The notes beneath the pieces are model-generated. The model made no database searches. It saw nothing but the letters and a program-made list of their open reading frames with translations, and was not told the DNA's origin. Below are positions 43,234 to 51,657 of a DNA stretch of 64,000 bases, piece after piece. The first letter of the stretch is position 1; each line of letters begins with the position of its first letter. The DNA is from Bin103 sp002238925 (lineage in GTDB: Bacteria; Spirochaetota; Spirochaetia; SZUA-6; Bin103). Position numbers and translations under genes: made by a program. The stretch lies in assembly GCA_965208065.1 (NCBI GenBank), contig OZ242313.1, positions 2,356,001-2,420,000 on the forward strand, in the 5' to 3' direction.

Positions 43234-43472
43234 TCGTAACTCCGAATGTGTGACTTGAAGAGTGTTGCGAAACGACTTGCCGCGGTTCGGGGTACGCTCG
43301 TGCCCGCTGCGCCGGCGCAAGCGAAGGCAGGTCCGTGTGGGCGCGCGGCGTGGCGCGCTGGGCTCACGCCGCGCGGGTTGGAGGTTCCTTGAGTATCACG
43401 TGCGCCTCCTTGGGCGGAAACACTCTCACGGACGTGGTACGCTGTCAAACGACGCGCGGGGGAGTACGCACA

Positions 43473-43565
43473 ATGCTTGGAATCGGACAACCGGAACTGG
43501 ACCGGATCGCCTGCCTGATGACAGCCAGCGGCACCCATGCGCCGACCGCGGCGGAGGTTCGATGA
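43473..43565 (+). CDS. Small ORF (30 aa) translationally coupled to zwf
   Basis: ATG with GGGGAG nine bases ahead, 30 codons beginning MLGIGQPELDRIACL, and a TGA overlapping the zwf ATG (ATGA). The strong ribosome-binding site and the overlap suggest it is translated and feeds ribosomes to zwf. I do not recognise the peptide. It could also be a chance ORF. Confidence 0.45.
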   Translation: MLGIGQPELDRIACLMTASGTHAPTAAEVR

Positions 43566-45202
43566 GCGGTTCGCCGTTGTTGCGGAGTGCCGGCGCCTCG
43601 GGGGCGGCGCGTGCGGGAGCGGAAGGGGTTGCGCCGTGCACGATGGTGATATTCGGCGCTTCCGGCGACCTGACGGTGCGCAAGCTGATTCCGGGGTTGT
43701 ACGAGCTGTATGGGCGCGGCCTGTTGCCGGACCGGTTTGCCGTGCTGGGCGCCGCGCGCACGGCGATGAGCGACGCGCAGTTCCGGGCCACGATGGCGGC
43801 GGCTCTGGCGGAAGACACCGGTGATCGGCCGCGTGCGGACCGCGACCGCTTCCTCGGCGCGCTGTACTACCAACAGCTCGATCCCACGGCCGCGGCGGCG
43901 TACGGGGCACTGGGCGAGCGGCTGAGCGCGGTGGCGTCCGAAGCCGGGACCGGCGGCAACGTGCTCTACTACCTGGCAACGCCGCCGAGCAGCTTCGAAC
44001 CGATTGCCGGCGGGCTGGCCGCAGCGGGCCTGGCGGAGGAGCGCGACGGCGCCTGGCGGCGGCTGATCGTGGAGAAGCCGTTCGGTTACGACCTGCAGTC
44101 GGCGCGCGCGCTCAACGAGCGGCTGCACGCCTGGTTCGGCGAACGGCAGATCTACCGCATCGACCACTACCTGGGCAAGGAGACGGTGCAGAACGTGTTG
44201 GTGCTGCGCTTCGCCAACGAGGTGTGGGAACCGCTGTGGACGCGCGCCACCATCGACCGGGTGGAGGTGACCGCCGCCGAGCAGGTGGGGGTGGCGGGCC
44301 GCGGCGGCTATTACGACGGGTCGGGTGCGCTGCGCGACATGTTCCAGAACCACCTGCTGCAGGTGGTGGGCATGATCGCCATGGAGCCGCCGGCGCACTT
44401 CCGCCCGAGCGCGGTGCGCAACGAGACGGTGAAGGTGTTCGACTCGCTGCGTCCGATCTTGCCCGCGCAGGTGGCCGAGGATGTCGTGCGCGGCCAGTAC
44501 ACCGGCTCGCTCACCACCGAGGGCGCCATGGCCGGCTACCGCGAGGAGCCGGGGGTGCCGGCCGGGTCGCGCACCGAGACCTACGTGGCGTTGCGCTTCC
44601 ACATCGACAACCGGCGCTGGGCGGGGGTGCCGTTCCTGGTGCGCACCGGCAAGCGCCTGCCGGCGCGCGTCACCGAGGTGGTGATCCACTTCAAGCAGGT
44701 GCCGCACCACCTGTTCGGCATGCCGCCGGCGGACCTGATTTCGGGCGCCCTCGATACCGGAGCCGCAAGCGGGCACGCGGTGTCGGCGGCGGCGGCGGAG
44801 GCGAGCAAGCTGATCATCCGCATTCAGCCGGACGAAGCGATCCAGCTGCGCTGCAATGTGAAACTGCCGGGCGCCGGCTTCGACGTGCAGCAGGTGGGGA
44901 TGGACTTCCGCTATGCGGACCTGGCCGACACCTACCTGCCGGACGCCTACGAGCGCCTGCTGCTGGACGGCATTACCGGCGACGCCACCCTGTACGCGCG
45001 CGCCGACGCCATCGAGTCGTGCTGGGAGTTCGTGCAGCCGGTCCTGAAGGCCTGGCGGGAGCATCCCGGCATCCCGCTGCACGGCTACCCGGCGGGGAGT
45101 TGGGGCCCGGCCGCCGCCGCCAGCCTGTTCCGCCGCCCCGGCTACGGCTGGCGAACCCCGGCGCCGTCGCTGATCGACACCGGTGGCCACGTGGTCATGT
45201 AG
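43562..45202 (+). CDS. zwf: Glucose-6-phosphate 1-dehydrogenase
   Basis: 546 residues. NADP-binding start TMVIFGASGDLTVRKLIPGLY; active site RIDHYLGKE with His202 near residue 200 and EKPFG before it; C-terminal domain with DMFQNHLLQVVGMIAMEPP. It oxidises glucose-6-phosphate to 6-phosphogluconolactone and makes NADPH. The N-terminus has a 25-residue Ala/Gly-rich extension before the fold. The gene stands alone, without pgl or gnd beside it; its start overlaps a 30-codon ORF. Confidence 0.95.
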   Translation: MSGSPLLRSAGASGAARAGAEGVAPCTMVIFGASGDLTVRKLIPGLYELYGRGLLPDRFAVLGAARTAMSDAQFRATMAAALAEDTGDRPRADRDRFLGALYYQQLDPTAAAAYGALGERLSAVASEAGTGGNVLYYLATPPSSFEPIAGGLAAAGLAEERDGAWRRLIVEKPFGYDLQSARALNERLHAWFGERQIYRIDHYLGKETVQNVLVLRFANEVWEPLWTRATIDRVEVTAAEQVGVAGRGGYYDGSGALRDMFQNHLLQVVGMIAMEPPAHFRPSAVRNETVKVFDSLRPILPAQVAEDVVRGQYTGSLTTEGAMAGYREEPGVPAGSRTETYVALRFHIDNRRWAGVPFLVRTGKRLPARVTEVVIHFKQVPHHLFGMPPADLISGALDTGAASGHAVSAAAAEASKLIIRIQPDEAIQLRCNVKLPGAGFDVQQVGMDFRYADLADTYLPDAYERLLLDGITGDATLYARADAIESCWEFVQPVLKAWREHPGIPLHGYPAGSWGPAAAASLFRRPGYGWRTPAPSLIDTGGHVVM

Positions 45203-45225
45203 GACGGTTCACCGCGTAAACGCCG

Positions 45226-47634
45226 TCAAGCGCGCCGCTCGCGAGGCGGCGCTTCCAGTCGGTCGCGGTCGGCGCGCTGCAGCCGGATCTCGCTGATCTG
45301 GGCGCCGCGGCCGGGGCCGCCGCTCTCTTCGTGGTACACCTTCAGGGTCACCGTGCCGCCCGCGGCGGCGGCGGACGGTAGATCAAAGCTCAGCGGCCCG
45401 CGCGGATGCGGCTTGTCGATCCAGCCATGCACCTCGTGTGCGGCGCCGTCGCCGCCGACCGCGTCCATGCGTACGCGCGGATGCGAGCCGCCCCAGCGCC
45501 GTTCGCCGCCATACACGACCACGACGCGCCAGCCGGCTGCGGGATCGAGACCCTCGTAGCGCAGCCGCAGCGGCCCGTGGCCGATCGACTCGGCCTGGCT
45601 GAGCCAGGCGTAGGGAATTGGCTCGGCGGGGTAGGAGATCGAGAATCCGCGCAGCGCCGAGTCCAGAAACGACGGGTCGCCGGCAAACCCGGCGCCCGGC
45701 ACGAGGTGCGGCTGTTGGGCGGGGTCGCCGAGGTTGTCGTAGCGCCCGCCGGAGCCGGGATCGGTGCGGCGCAGCACGCGTTCGATCGCATCCAGCCGCT
45801 CCTGCTCGGTGGCGAGCAGGGCGATTTCGGCGCAGCGTTCGTGCAGCCACAGGCGGTCGCCAAGGGGGTACTCCAACCCGTCGAGGCTGGCGCCGCGGCG
45901 CACCGCCTGGGCGCCGTAGCGCGGCACCGAGAGCTGCACGTGAATGCTCTGAAACAGCGCCTCGGCGAGGGCGTACACGCGGCCCCGCAGTTCGCCTTGG
46001 CGGGCGTCAGCCGCCGCGCCATCCACGATCGCCAGCGCACGGCGGCACGCCTCGCGCGCGCCGATGTCGGGCGCACGGCGCAGCTCGCCGAGCGCGCGGC
46101 TGTCGGCGGCGGTCTCGGCGAGCAGCCGCGCGCGGATGTAGGCGTCGGAATATGCGCGGTACAGCAGTTGCTGGAAGCGCCAGCCCTTCAGCACGCGCGG
46201 CGGCGCGGCGCGTTCCAGCGCCTGCATGCGCAGCAGCGTCGTGGTTACCGCGCCGTTGGCGAGCAGCGGGCCGCGCCAGTTCTGCTCCAGCCCGACGATC
46301 GCTGCCGCCACCCCGTCGGCGAAGTCGGGATGCACGAATGCCCGGCCATACTGCCGCAAGACCGCCGCAACATCCGCGTCCGGATCCCACAGCAGGGCGC
46401 TCCACAGCATCTTGTTGAGGTCGTCGTTGTTGCCTTCGCAGTAGGTGAGCGCGCCGATGGAGTGCGGCGCGGTGAGCGCGAAGATGTGGGCCTGGTCGGC
46501 GGGGCGCGGATTGATTGGCTCGCGGCCCTGGCACGCGGCGAGCGCCGGGTCCCAGTCCGGCACCGGGTACTGGCACGACCAGCAATGGGTAATGTCCGGG
46601 TACAGGCGGATCGGGTAGCGGTCCGGTACGCGGGCGCGGAACGCCTCCGCGGTCAGGTGGATCCAGGGCCCGAAAATGACGCCGTCGAGCCAGTCGAGTC
46701 CGTCCTCCAGGGCCGCAAAAAAATGCTCCTCGTCGGCGCCGTGAAACCCCTGCGGGGCAATCCACACCTGCGCCTCCGGGTGCACCTCGCGGAGAGACGC
46801 CTTCTGCCGTTCGGTCAGCGCCAGCAACAGGTGAGCGGGCGTGGAACCTGGATCGCCGCCGGGAATGAACACGGCATCGATGCGCGGCATCGCGTCGAAC
46901 ACCGCCCGCCAGTCGGCAAGTGCCCGCTGCACCGTCGCTGCGTCGCCGTAGTCGGTCTCCAGGGCGGGAAACCAGATCCACAGGTCGACGTCGTAGCGGT
47001 CGGCGATGGCGGACACCTCGCGCAGCATGTCGATTTGCGGCAGCGGGAAGTGGTCGGAGTCGGCCTCGTCGTCGGACACCGGCGGGATCACCTCCACGGC
47101 GTTGGCGCCGAATATCGCCAGTTCGCGGATGTACCGCTCCCACTCCGCTACGGTCCAGCCGACGTAGGAGTTGGTCTTGGGCCGGTAACCGATCTGGTGG
47201 CCGCGCAGCGGGTAGTGCGGAGCCGTGCACACCGGTCCTGCCGCCAGCAACGCGTCCGGCAGCACGACTTCGTTGCGGCGCACCTCCAGGTGGCGCAGCA
47301 GCCAGCCCACCCCGTACAATACGCCGCGCGCGTCGTTGCCGGTAACGGTGAGCGAGTCGCCGTCCCGCGCGACGCGGAACCCTTCCGGGCGCGCCGCGAA
47401 CTCGGCGGCGCGAAACGACTGCGCCTCCCCGCCCGACCAGCGTGCGCCGCCACGCACCGCGGTGCCGGCGTCGCGCAGCCTGATCACGGAGCCGCCCGCG
47501 CCGGCCCCGGGCCACACCCGTTGCGCGCGAAGCGCCACCTCTTCGGCCAACACGTCGCGCGCCTGCCGGCAGCGCGGCGAGCAGTCCGTCTCCAATTCGA
47601 TGCGTGCCTCGGTCAGGTTCAATGCTTCGCTCAC
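45226..47634 (-). CDS. Large glycoside hydrolase-like protein (GH20/GH67-like N-terminus and TIM barrel)
   Basis: About 802 residues from a GTG; the start is uncertain because no clear ribosome-binding site is seen. Residues 1-115 resemble the alpha/beta domain that precedes catalytic barrels in GH20 and GH67 enzymes (VTGNDARGVLYGVGWLLRHLE). The barrel follows: RGHQIGYRPKTNSYVGWT, VEVIPPVSDDEADSDHFPLP, DVDLWIWFPALE, FIPGGDPG, then DITHCWSCQYPVPDWD near residue 440. A C-terminal helical part and a beta-sandwich-like domain (VTLKVYHEESGG) close it. No signal peptide is evident. Exact GH family not assigned; probably acts on aminosugar or uronic-acid glycans. Confidence 0.6.
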   Translation of the reverse strand: MSEALNLTEARIELETDCSPRCRQARDVLAEEVALRAQRVWPGAGAGGSVIRLRDAGTAVRGGARWSGGEAQSFRAAEFAARPEGFRVARDGDSLTVTGNDARGVLYGVGWLLRHLEVRRNEVVLPDALLAAGPVCTAPHYPLRGHQIGYRPKTNSYVGWTVAEWERYIRELAIFGANAVEVIPPVSDDEADSDHFPLPQIDMLREVSAIADRYDVDLWIWFPALETDYGDAATVQRALADWRAVFDAMPRIDAVFIPGGDPGSTPAHLLLALTERQKASLREVHPEAQVWIAPQGFHGADEEHFFAALEDGLDWLDGVIFGPWIHLTAEAFRARVPDRYPIRLYPDITHCWSCQYPVPDWDPALAACQGREPINPRPADQAHIFALTAPHSIGALTYCEGNNDDLNKMLWSALLWDPDADVAAVLRQYGRAFVHPDFADGVAAAIVGLEQNWRGPLLANGAVTTTLLRMQALERAAPPRVLKGWRFQQLLYRAYSDAYIRARLLAETAADSRALGELRRAPDIGAREACRRALAIVDGAAADARQGELRGRVYALAEALFQSIHVQLSVPRYGAQAVRRGASLDGLEYPLGDRLWLHERCAEIALLATEQERLDAIERVLRRTDPGSGGRYDNLGDPAQQPHLVPGAGFAGDPSFLDSALRGFSISYPAEPIPYAWLSQAESIGHGPLRLRYEGLDPAAGWRVVVVYGGERRWGGSHPRVRMDAVGGDGAAHEVHGWIDKPHPRGPLSFDLPSAAAAGGTVTLKVYHEESGGPGRGAQISEIRLQRADRDRLEAPPRERRA

Positions 47635-47827
47635 GCGCACACCAAACCACGCGACGCTGCCGCTCGTCGAGCCCCACGCACCGGGCACGGTGGCGTCGCG
47701 ATCCGCGCCGAGCGGCGGCGGCCGCGACACCGGCCGCCGCCGCCGCGCTGCCGGTGTGCGGGCCCAGCGGCGCGGCACGACCGCCGTTGTGGCGGGAAGC
47801 CGTGCGCCAGGCGGCGCGGCCCGGTGG

Positions 47828-50713
47828 TTACTCCGCGGTGGCGGATTCCTCCGGCAGCAGCACCACGCGCACGTAGCGGTCGCGGTCGAGGTAGCGCGCG
47901 GCCGCATCGACCACCTCGTTGAGGGTCAACGCTTCGAGCCGGTCGTCGAATGCCGGGATCACGCTGAAGTCTTCGCCCCGTTCCACCACCGCTTCGATCT
48001 GGCCGAGCCAGAAACCGTTGCGGCGCTGCTGCTCCTCGCGTGCGCCGCTGATCAGTTCCTTGGCCGTGTCCAGGTACTCCTGTTCGCCGCCGCCGACCAG
48101 CCAGTCGACGCTGCCGAACACCTCATCGAGCAGCTCGTCGGCGCGTGCCGGGTCGCTGCCGAAGTCCACGAACACCCGGTACTCGGGGTCGGGCAACAGC
48201 GACGCCGACGCGCCCACGTGGATCGAATAGGTGCTGCCCAGGTCCAACTCGATGCGCTCGCGCACCTTGGCCTGCAGCATCTCCTTCAACGCCACCAGCG
48301 CCATCGCCTCCGGCCGGCTCCAGTCCATCTCCCCGGCAAACACCAGCCGCGTGCGGCTGCGCGGTTCGATTCCCTTGTACACCGCGAGATCGACCACCTC
48401 CGGCGGCGGGTCGATGTTCAGATCCCGCCATTGCTCCTGGCGTCCGGCGGCCGGCAGCGCGGCCAGGTAGGTGCTCGCCAGGGTACGCAGCTGGTCCCAA
48501 TCGAAGGAGCCGACGATGATGAACGTGAAATCGCCGAAGTCCGCGAACCGATCTTCGTAGACCGCGATCGAGCGCTCCAGGTCCATCTCTTCCAGCACCT
48601 CGACCGTGAACGGCCGCGATCGGAAATGGTCCTGGCTGAGCGCGCTGCGCAGGGTGTCCGCCCACACCGCGTCCGGCTGCGCGCGCCGATTCTCCAAATG
48701 GCTGCGCAGCCGCGACGAGTAGGAGGAAAAGTAGGTGGGATCGAGTCGTGGAGCGGTGCCGTACAGGGTAACCAATTGAAACAGGGTCTCCAGATCGTCG
48801 GGTGAGGAACTGCCGGAGAATCCCTCGAACAGCGCGCCGATGAACGGCTCCGCCGCGGCGGTGTTGCCGGCGAGCAGCTTGTCCAGCGCGACCCGGTCGT
48901 GCACGCCGGCGCCGCTGCCCTGCGCGATGGCGGTCGCGGTGATGGCGGCAATATAGTCGCCGTCCGCCACCAGCGAGGTGCCGCCGGGGCTGGTCGCCTT
49001 GAGCAGCACCTGGTCGTTGCGGAAGTCGGTCTGCTTGGCGATCACGGTGACCCCGTTCGACAGCGCCCAGCGGACGGCGTCGATTTCCTCGATCGGTTCC
49101 TCTGCGGTGATGCTGCCCGGCGCCGGCAGGTCGGCCATCAGCGGGACGTCGCTGGCAATGTCCTCATACGGGTCGACTTGCAGGCTGGCGGTTCCCTGCA
49201 GCTTGGCGAGCAGTGCCTGCTCCACCTCGGGGCCGGAGGCGACGGCCTCGGGACCGCTGACCATCGCCACGGTACTCTCCATGGTGCGCCACGGTTCCGC
49301 CAGCGTGTTCACCTCCTGCACGGTGATCTCGGGCAGGAGCTGCTGGTGCAACTCGTATTCCGCGTCGATCCCGGGCACCGTCTCGCCTTCCATGTAGTGG
49401 CGGACGTACTCCTCCACCAGCCGCACCGACGGCCGCTGATCGCGCTCCAGCCACGCGCTCTCCATGCTGCGCAGCAGGTTGGCCTTCTCGCGTTCCAGCT
49501 CGGTCGCCGTGAACCCGTAGCGCAGGATGCGCTGCATCTCTTCCAGCACGGTGTCCAGCCCGCGCTCGACGCCGTCCTCGTCGACCCGCGCCGAGGCGTA
49601 CAGCACCGCCGTGTTCGCCAGGAACAACCCCTGCCCGAACCACGCCCCGATGAATGGCGGGTCGGCCACCTGGGTGCGTTCGAACAGCCGCGCATTGGCC
49701 ATCATGGCGAACAGCGACTGGGTCAGCAGGTGCCGGTACGTCGCCACGCTCTGACCGGTCCTCGGTGGCAGCTTGGAGTAGATGCGTATGGTCGTGGAAC
49801 TCATCTCGGGGTCGGTTTCCACCGTCACGCGCGGTTCGGCATGCGGCGGAACGGGGTACTCGGGCCGCACCGTGGGCGCCGCGGGCCGCGCCGCGCGCTC
49901 CTGGTATGCCTCGCCCTCCGGCGGCGGGGCAAAGTGGCGGCGGATCAGCTCCACCATCCGTTCCGCTTCGAAGTCGCCCACAATCGCCACCGCCATCAGA
50001 TCGGGCCGGTACCAGCGCTCGTAGAAGCCCTGCAGGTCTTCCAGGGTGGCCGTCTCGATAACCTCCGGCAGGCCGATCGGGAGCCGCTCGGAGTAGCGCG
50101 ATTCGCCGAACAGCACCGGGTACTGCAGGTCCCGAATGCGCGCGCCCGCGCCGCGCCGGGTGCGCCACTCCTCCAGCACCACGCCGCGTTCCTGCTCCAC
50201 CTCCTCCGGATCCATGACAATCGCAAACGCCCAGTCGCTGAGGATCTCGAACGCAGTGTCGATAATCTCCGGATCGTCAGTCGGTATCTCGATCTTGTAG
50301 ACGGTCTCGTCGAACGAGGTGTGGGCGTTGAGGTCGGGGCCGAACTTGGAGCCGATCGATTCCAGGTACTCGATGATCTCGTGCCCGGAGAAGCGCTCGG
50401 TGCCGTTGAACGCCATGTGCTCGAGGTAGTGGGCCAGACCTTGCTCGTGCTCCTCTTCGAGGATCGAGCCGGCGCGGATGGCCAGCCGGAGCTGAGCGCG
50501 GTTGAGCGGTTCGCGGTTTTCCTTGACGTACCAGGTGAGGCCGTTGCTGAGCACGCCGTGGTGTGCTTCGGGGTCGAACGGAATGTCGCCCTCGGGCGCT
50601 TGCGCCCAGGATCCCTGAGCGATGACGGCGAGCGCCACAATCGCGGCGGCCAGGATGGAGACCGGGCGGATCTTGAGGCATGCGGGGCGGGCCGAATGGG
50701 AATGCATGAACAA
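47828..50713 (-). CDS. M16-family (pitrilysin/insulinase-type) zinc metalloprotease
   Basis: 961 residues. Signal peptide residues 1-38 ending SWAQA. Inverted zinc motif H95-Y-L-E98-H99 in GLAHYLEHMAFNGTE with a downstream Glu in EEVEQERGVVLEEW as third ligand; FDETVYKIEIPTDD and RWYRPDLMAVAIVGDF are also typical. Two homologous halves give a clam-shell chamber that degrades peptides; the second half lacks the zinc motif, as expected. It is probably periplasmic. An ATG three codons later (50707) could also be the start. The PIN/antitoxin pair lies upstream on the same strand. Confidence 0.92.
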   Translation of the reverse strand: MFMHSHSARPACLKIRPVSILAAAIVALAVIAQGSWAQAPEGDIPFDPEAHHGVLSNGLTWYVKENREPLNRAQLRLAIRAGSILEEEHEQGLAHYLEHMAFNGTERFSGHEIIEYLESIGSKFGPDLNAHTSFDETVYKIEIPTDDPEIIDTAFEILSDWAFAIVMDPEEVEQERGVVLEEWRTRRGAGARIRDLQYPVLFGESRYSERLPIGLPEVIETATLEDLQGFYERWYRPDLMAVAIVGDFEAERMVELIRRHFAPPPEGEAYQERAARPAAPTVRPEYPVPPHAEPRVTVETDPEMSSTTIRIYSKLPPRTGQSVATYRHLLTQSLFAMMANARLFERTQVADPPFIGAWFGQGLFLANTAVLYASARVDEDGVERGLDTVLEEMQRILRYGFTATELEREKANLLRSMESAWLERDQRPSVRLVEEYVRHYMEGETVPGIDAEYELHQQLLPEITVQEVNTLAEPWRTMESTVAMVSGPEAVASGPEVEQALLAKLQGTASLQVDPYEDIASDVPLMADLPAPGSITAEEPIEEIDAVRWALSNGVTVIAKQTDFRNDQVLLKATSPGGTSLVADGDYIAAITATAIAQGSGAGVHDRVALDKLLAGNTAAAEPFIGALFEGFSGSSSPDDLETLFQLVTLYGTAPRLDPTYFSSYSSRLRSHLENRRAQPDAVWADTLRSALSQDHFRSRPFTVEVLEEMDLERSIAVYEDRFADFGDFTFIIVGSFDWDQLRTLASTYLAALPAAGRQEQWRDLNIDPPPEVVDLAVYKGIEPRSRTRLVFAGEMDWSRPEAMALVALKEMLQAKVRERIELDLGSTYSIHVGASASLLPDPEYRVFVDFGSDPARADELLDEVFGSVDWLVGGGEQEYLDTAKELISGAREEQQRRNGFWLGQIEAVVERGEDFSVIPAFDDRLEALTLNEVVDAAARYLDRDRYVRVVLLPEESATAE

Positions 50714-50741
50714 AAAGATACCGGCCGCGCGATGTTAAGGG

Positions 50742-50776
50742 CACGTACGGTTTCTTAATTTCGCGCAACGTACGTG
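50742..50776. promoter_or_regulatory. Perfect inverted repeat upstream of the M16 protease gene
   Basis: CACGTACG (50742-50749) and CGTACGTG (50769-50776) are perfect inverted repeats 19 bases apart in an A/T-richer 80-base gap. They lie between the PIN-toxin stop and the protease start. This could be a regulator binding site, or a loose hairpin ending the toxin message. Confidence 0.4.
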
Positions 50777-50793
50777 TGCGCAGGCCGGGTGCC

Positions 50794-51255
50794 CTACAGG
50801 CGGAGTTCCTCTTCCGTAGGCACCGGGAACAGGTCGATACCGAGCGACACGGCGTTGCGGCGTATCGGTTTGGCGAGCGCCACCATGGACAGCTCGGTTA
50901 CCAGGCTGCGCGCGATCAGCGCCGTGGACAGATGGATCGCGTCGGGGGTGCGCAGCGGCTCGCGCGGGAACGGCCGGCGCGCCCGGTCCACCACCTGCTG
51001 GTCGACGGTGAAGATGGTCCAGTGCTCGGCCACCTGGTTGAGTGCGTCGCGGGTCTGCGCAACCCGGGACAGACTGAACACGCCGCGCTCCTGGCCGCGA
51101 TGCAACACGCGGTCACACTCGATCAGCGCCAGGTCGGAGGTAAGTACCAACTCGGCTGCTTGCAACCGGTAGCGTATCTCATCGCCGCTGTCCTCGCCCA
51201 TCAGCCACGCCAGGATGGCGCTCGACTCGGCGTAAACGTTGGTGGGGTTGTTCAT
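50794..51255 (-). CDS. PIN-domain toxin (VapC-like)
   Basis: 153 residues. PIN-fold acidic residues: the first motif is VYAESSAILAWL, with Glu where most PIN toxins have Asp; the second is IECDRVLHRG and the third TPDAIHLSTAL. Such proteins are Mg-dependent RNases. The ATG overlaps the antitoxin stop by four bases, the usual antitoxin-first arrangement of type II systems. Confidence 0.82.
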   Translation of the reverse strand: MNNPTNVYAESSAILAWLMGEDSGDEIRYRLQAAELVLTSDLALIECDRVLHRGQERGVFSLSRVAQTRDALNQVAEHWTIFTVDQQVVDRARRPFPREPLRTPDAIHLSTALIARSLVTELSMVALAKPIRRNAVSLGIDLFPVPTEEELRL

Positions 51256-51542
51256 AGCAGACCGCGTTCGTCGTCGAGCAGACGCTGCGTGTTGTCCGGC
51301 GTGAGCGAGCGCTGCACGCGCGGGTAGGACACGGCGACGTTGGGCGCTCCGAGGCGGGCGCGGCCGGCGCGGGCATGACGGATCAGCCCGGCATACTCGG
51401 CGCCGCGCGGAACCCCGGTCGGCTGCCGCAATTCGGCAACCACCCGGCCGCGGTCGGTAACCAGGAATTCTTCACCGCGGCGCACGCGGCGAACGTACTC
51501 GCTGAGCCGATTTTTCAACTCGCGGATACCAACGGAAGTCAC
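51252..51542 (-). CDS. Phd/YefM-type antitoxin
   Basis: 96 residues from a GTG. TSVGIRELKNRLSEYVRRV then GEEFLVTDRGRVVAEL is the N-terminal DNA-binding fold of Phd/YefM antitoxins; the C-terminal part, which would wrap the toxin, is variable. It normally represses its own promoter. An upstream ATG at 51572 is possible, but a promoter-like pair lies between it and the GTG, favouring the GTG and a nearly leaderless message. Confidence 0.8.
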   Translation of the reverse strand: MTSVGIRELKNRLSEYVRRVRRGEEFLVTDRGRVVAELRQPTGVPRGAEYAGLIRHARAGRARLGAPNVAVSYPRVQRSLTPDNTQRLLDDERGLL

Positions 51543-51553
51543 GGTGGCTACAA

Positions 51554-51581
51554 TCTGTAGCAATGTGGGCACATGTGTCTA
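51554..51581 (-). promoter_or_regulatory. Candidate promoter of the toxin-antitoxin operon
   Basis: On the minus strand TAGACA (51576-51581) is followed after 16 bases by TACAGA (51554-51559), 11 bases ahead of the antitoxin GTG. There is no Shine-Dalgarno sequence. The rest of the 115-base gap to the FGGY kinase contains a run of eight T at about 51592 and no other gene. Confidence 0.4.
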
Positions 51582-51657
51582 CCGTTCTGCGAATATTTTT
51601 TTTGCCACGCTAGATCTGCTTGCCCGCGCGTCGGAACAGGGTTTACAAACTGAGGCG

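Noticed and set aside
45406..47922. 838-codon open frame on the plus strand
   Set aside because: Antisense to the glycosidase-like gene, no recognisable motifs, Ala/Arg/Gly-rich.
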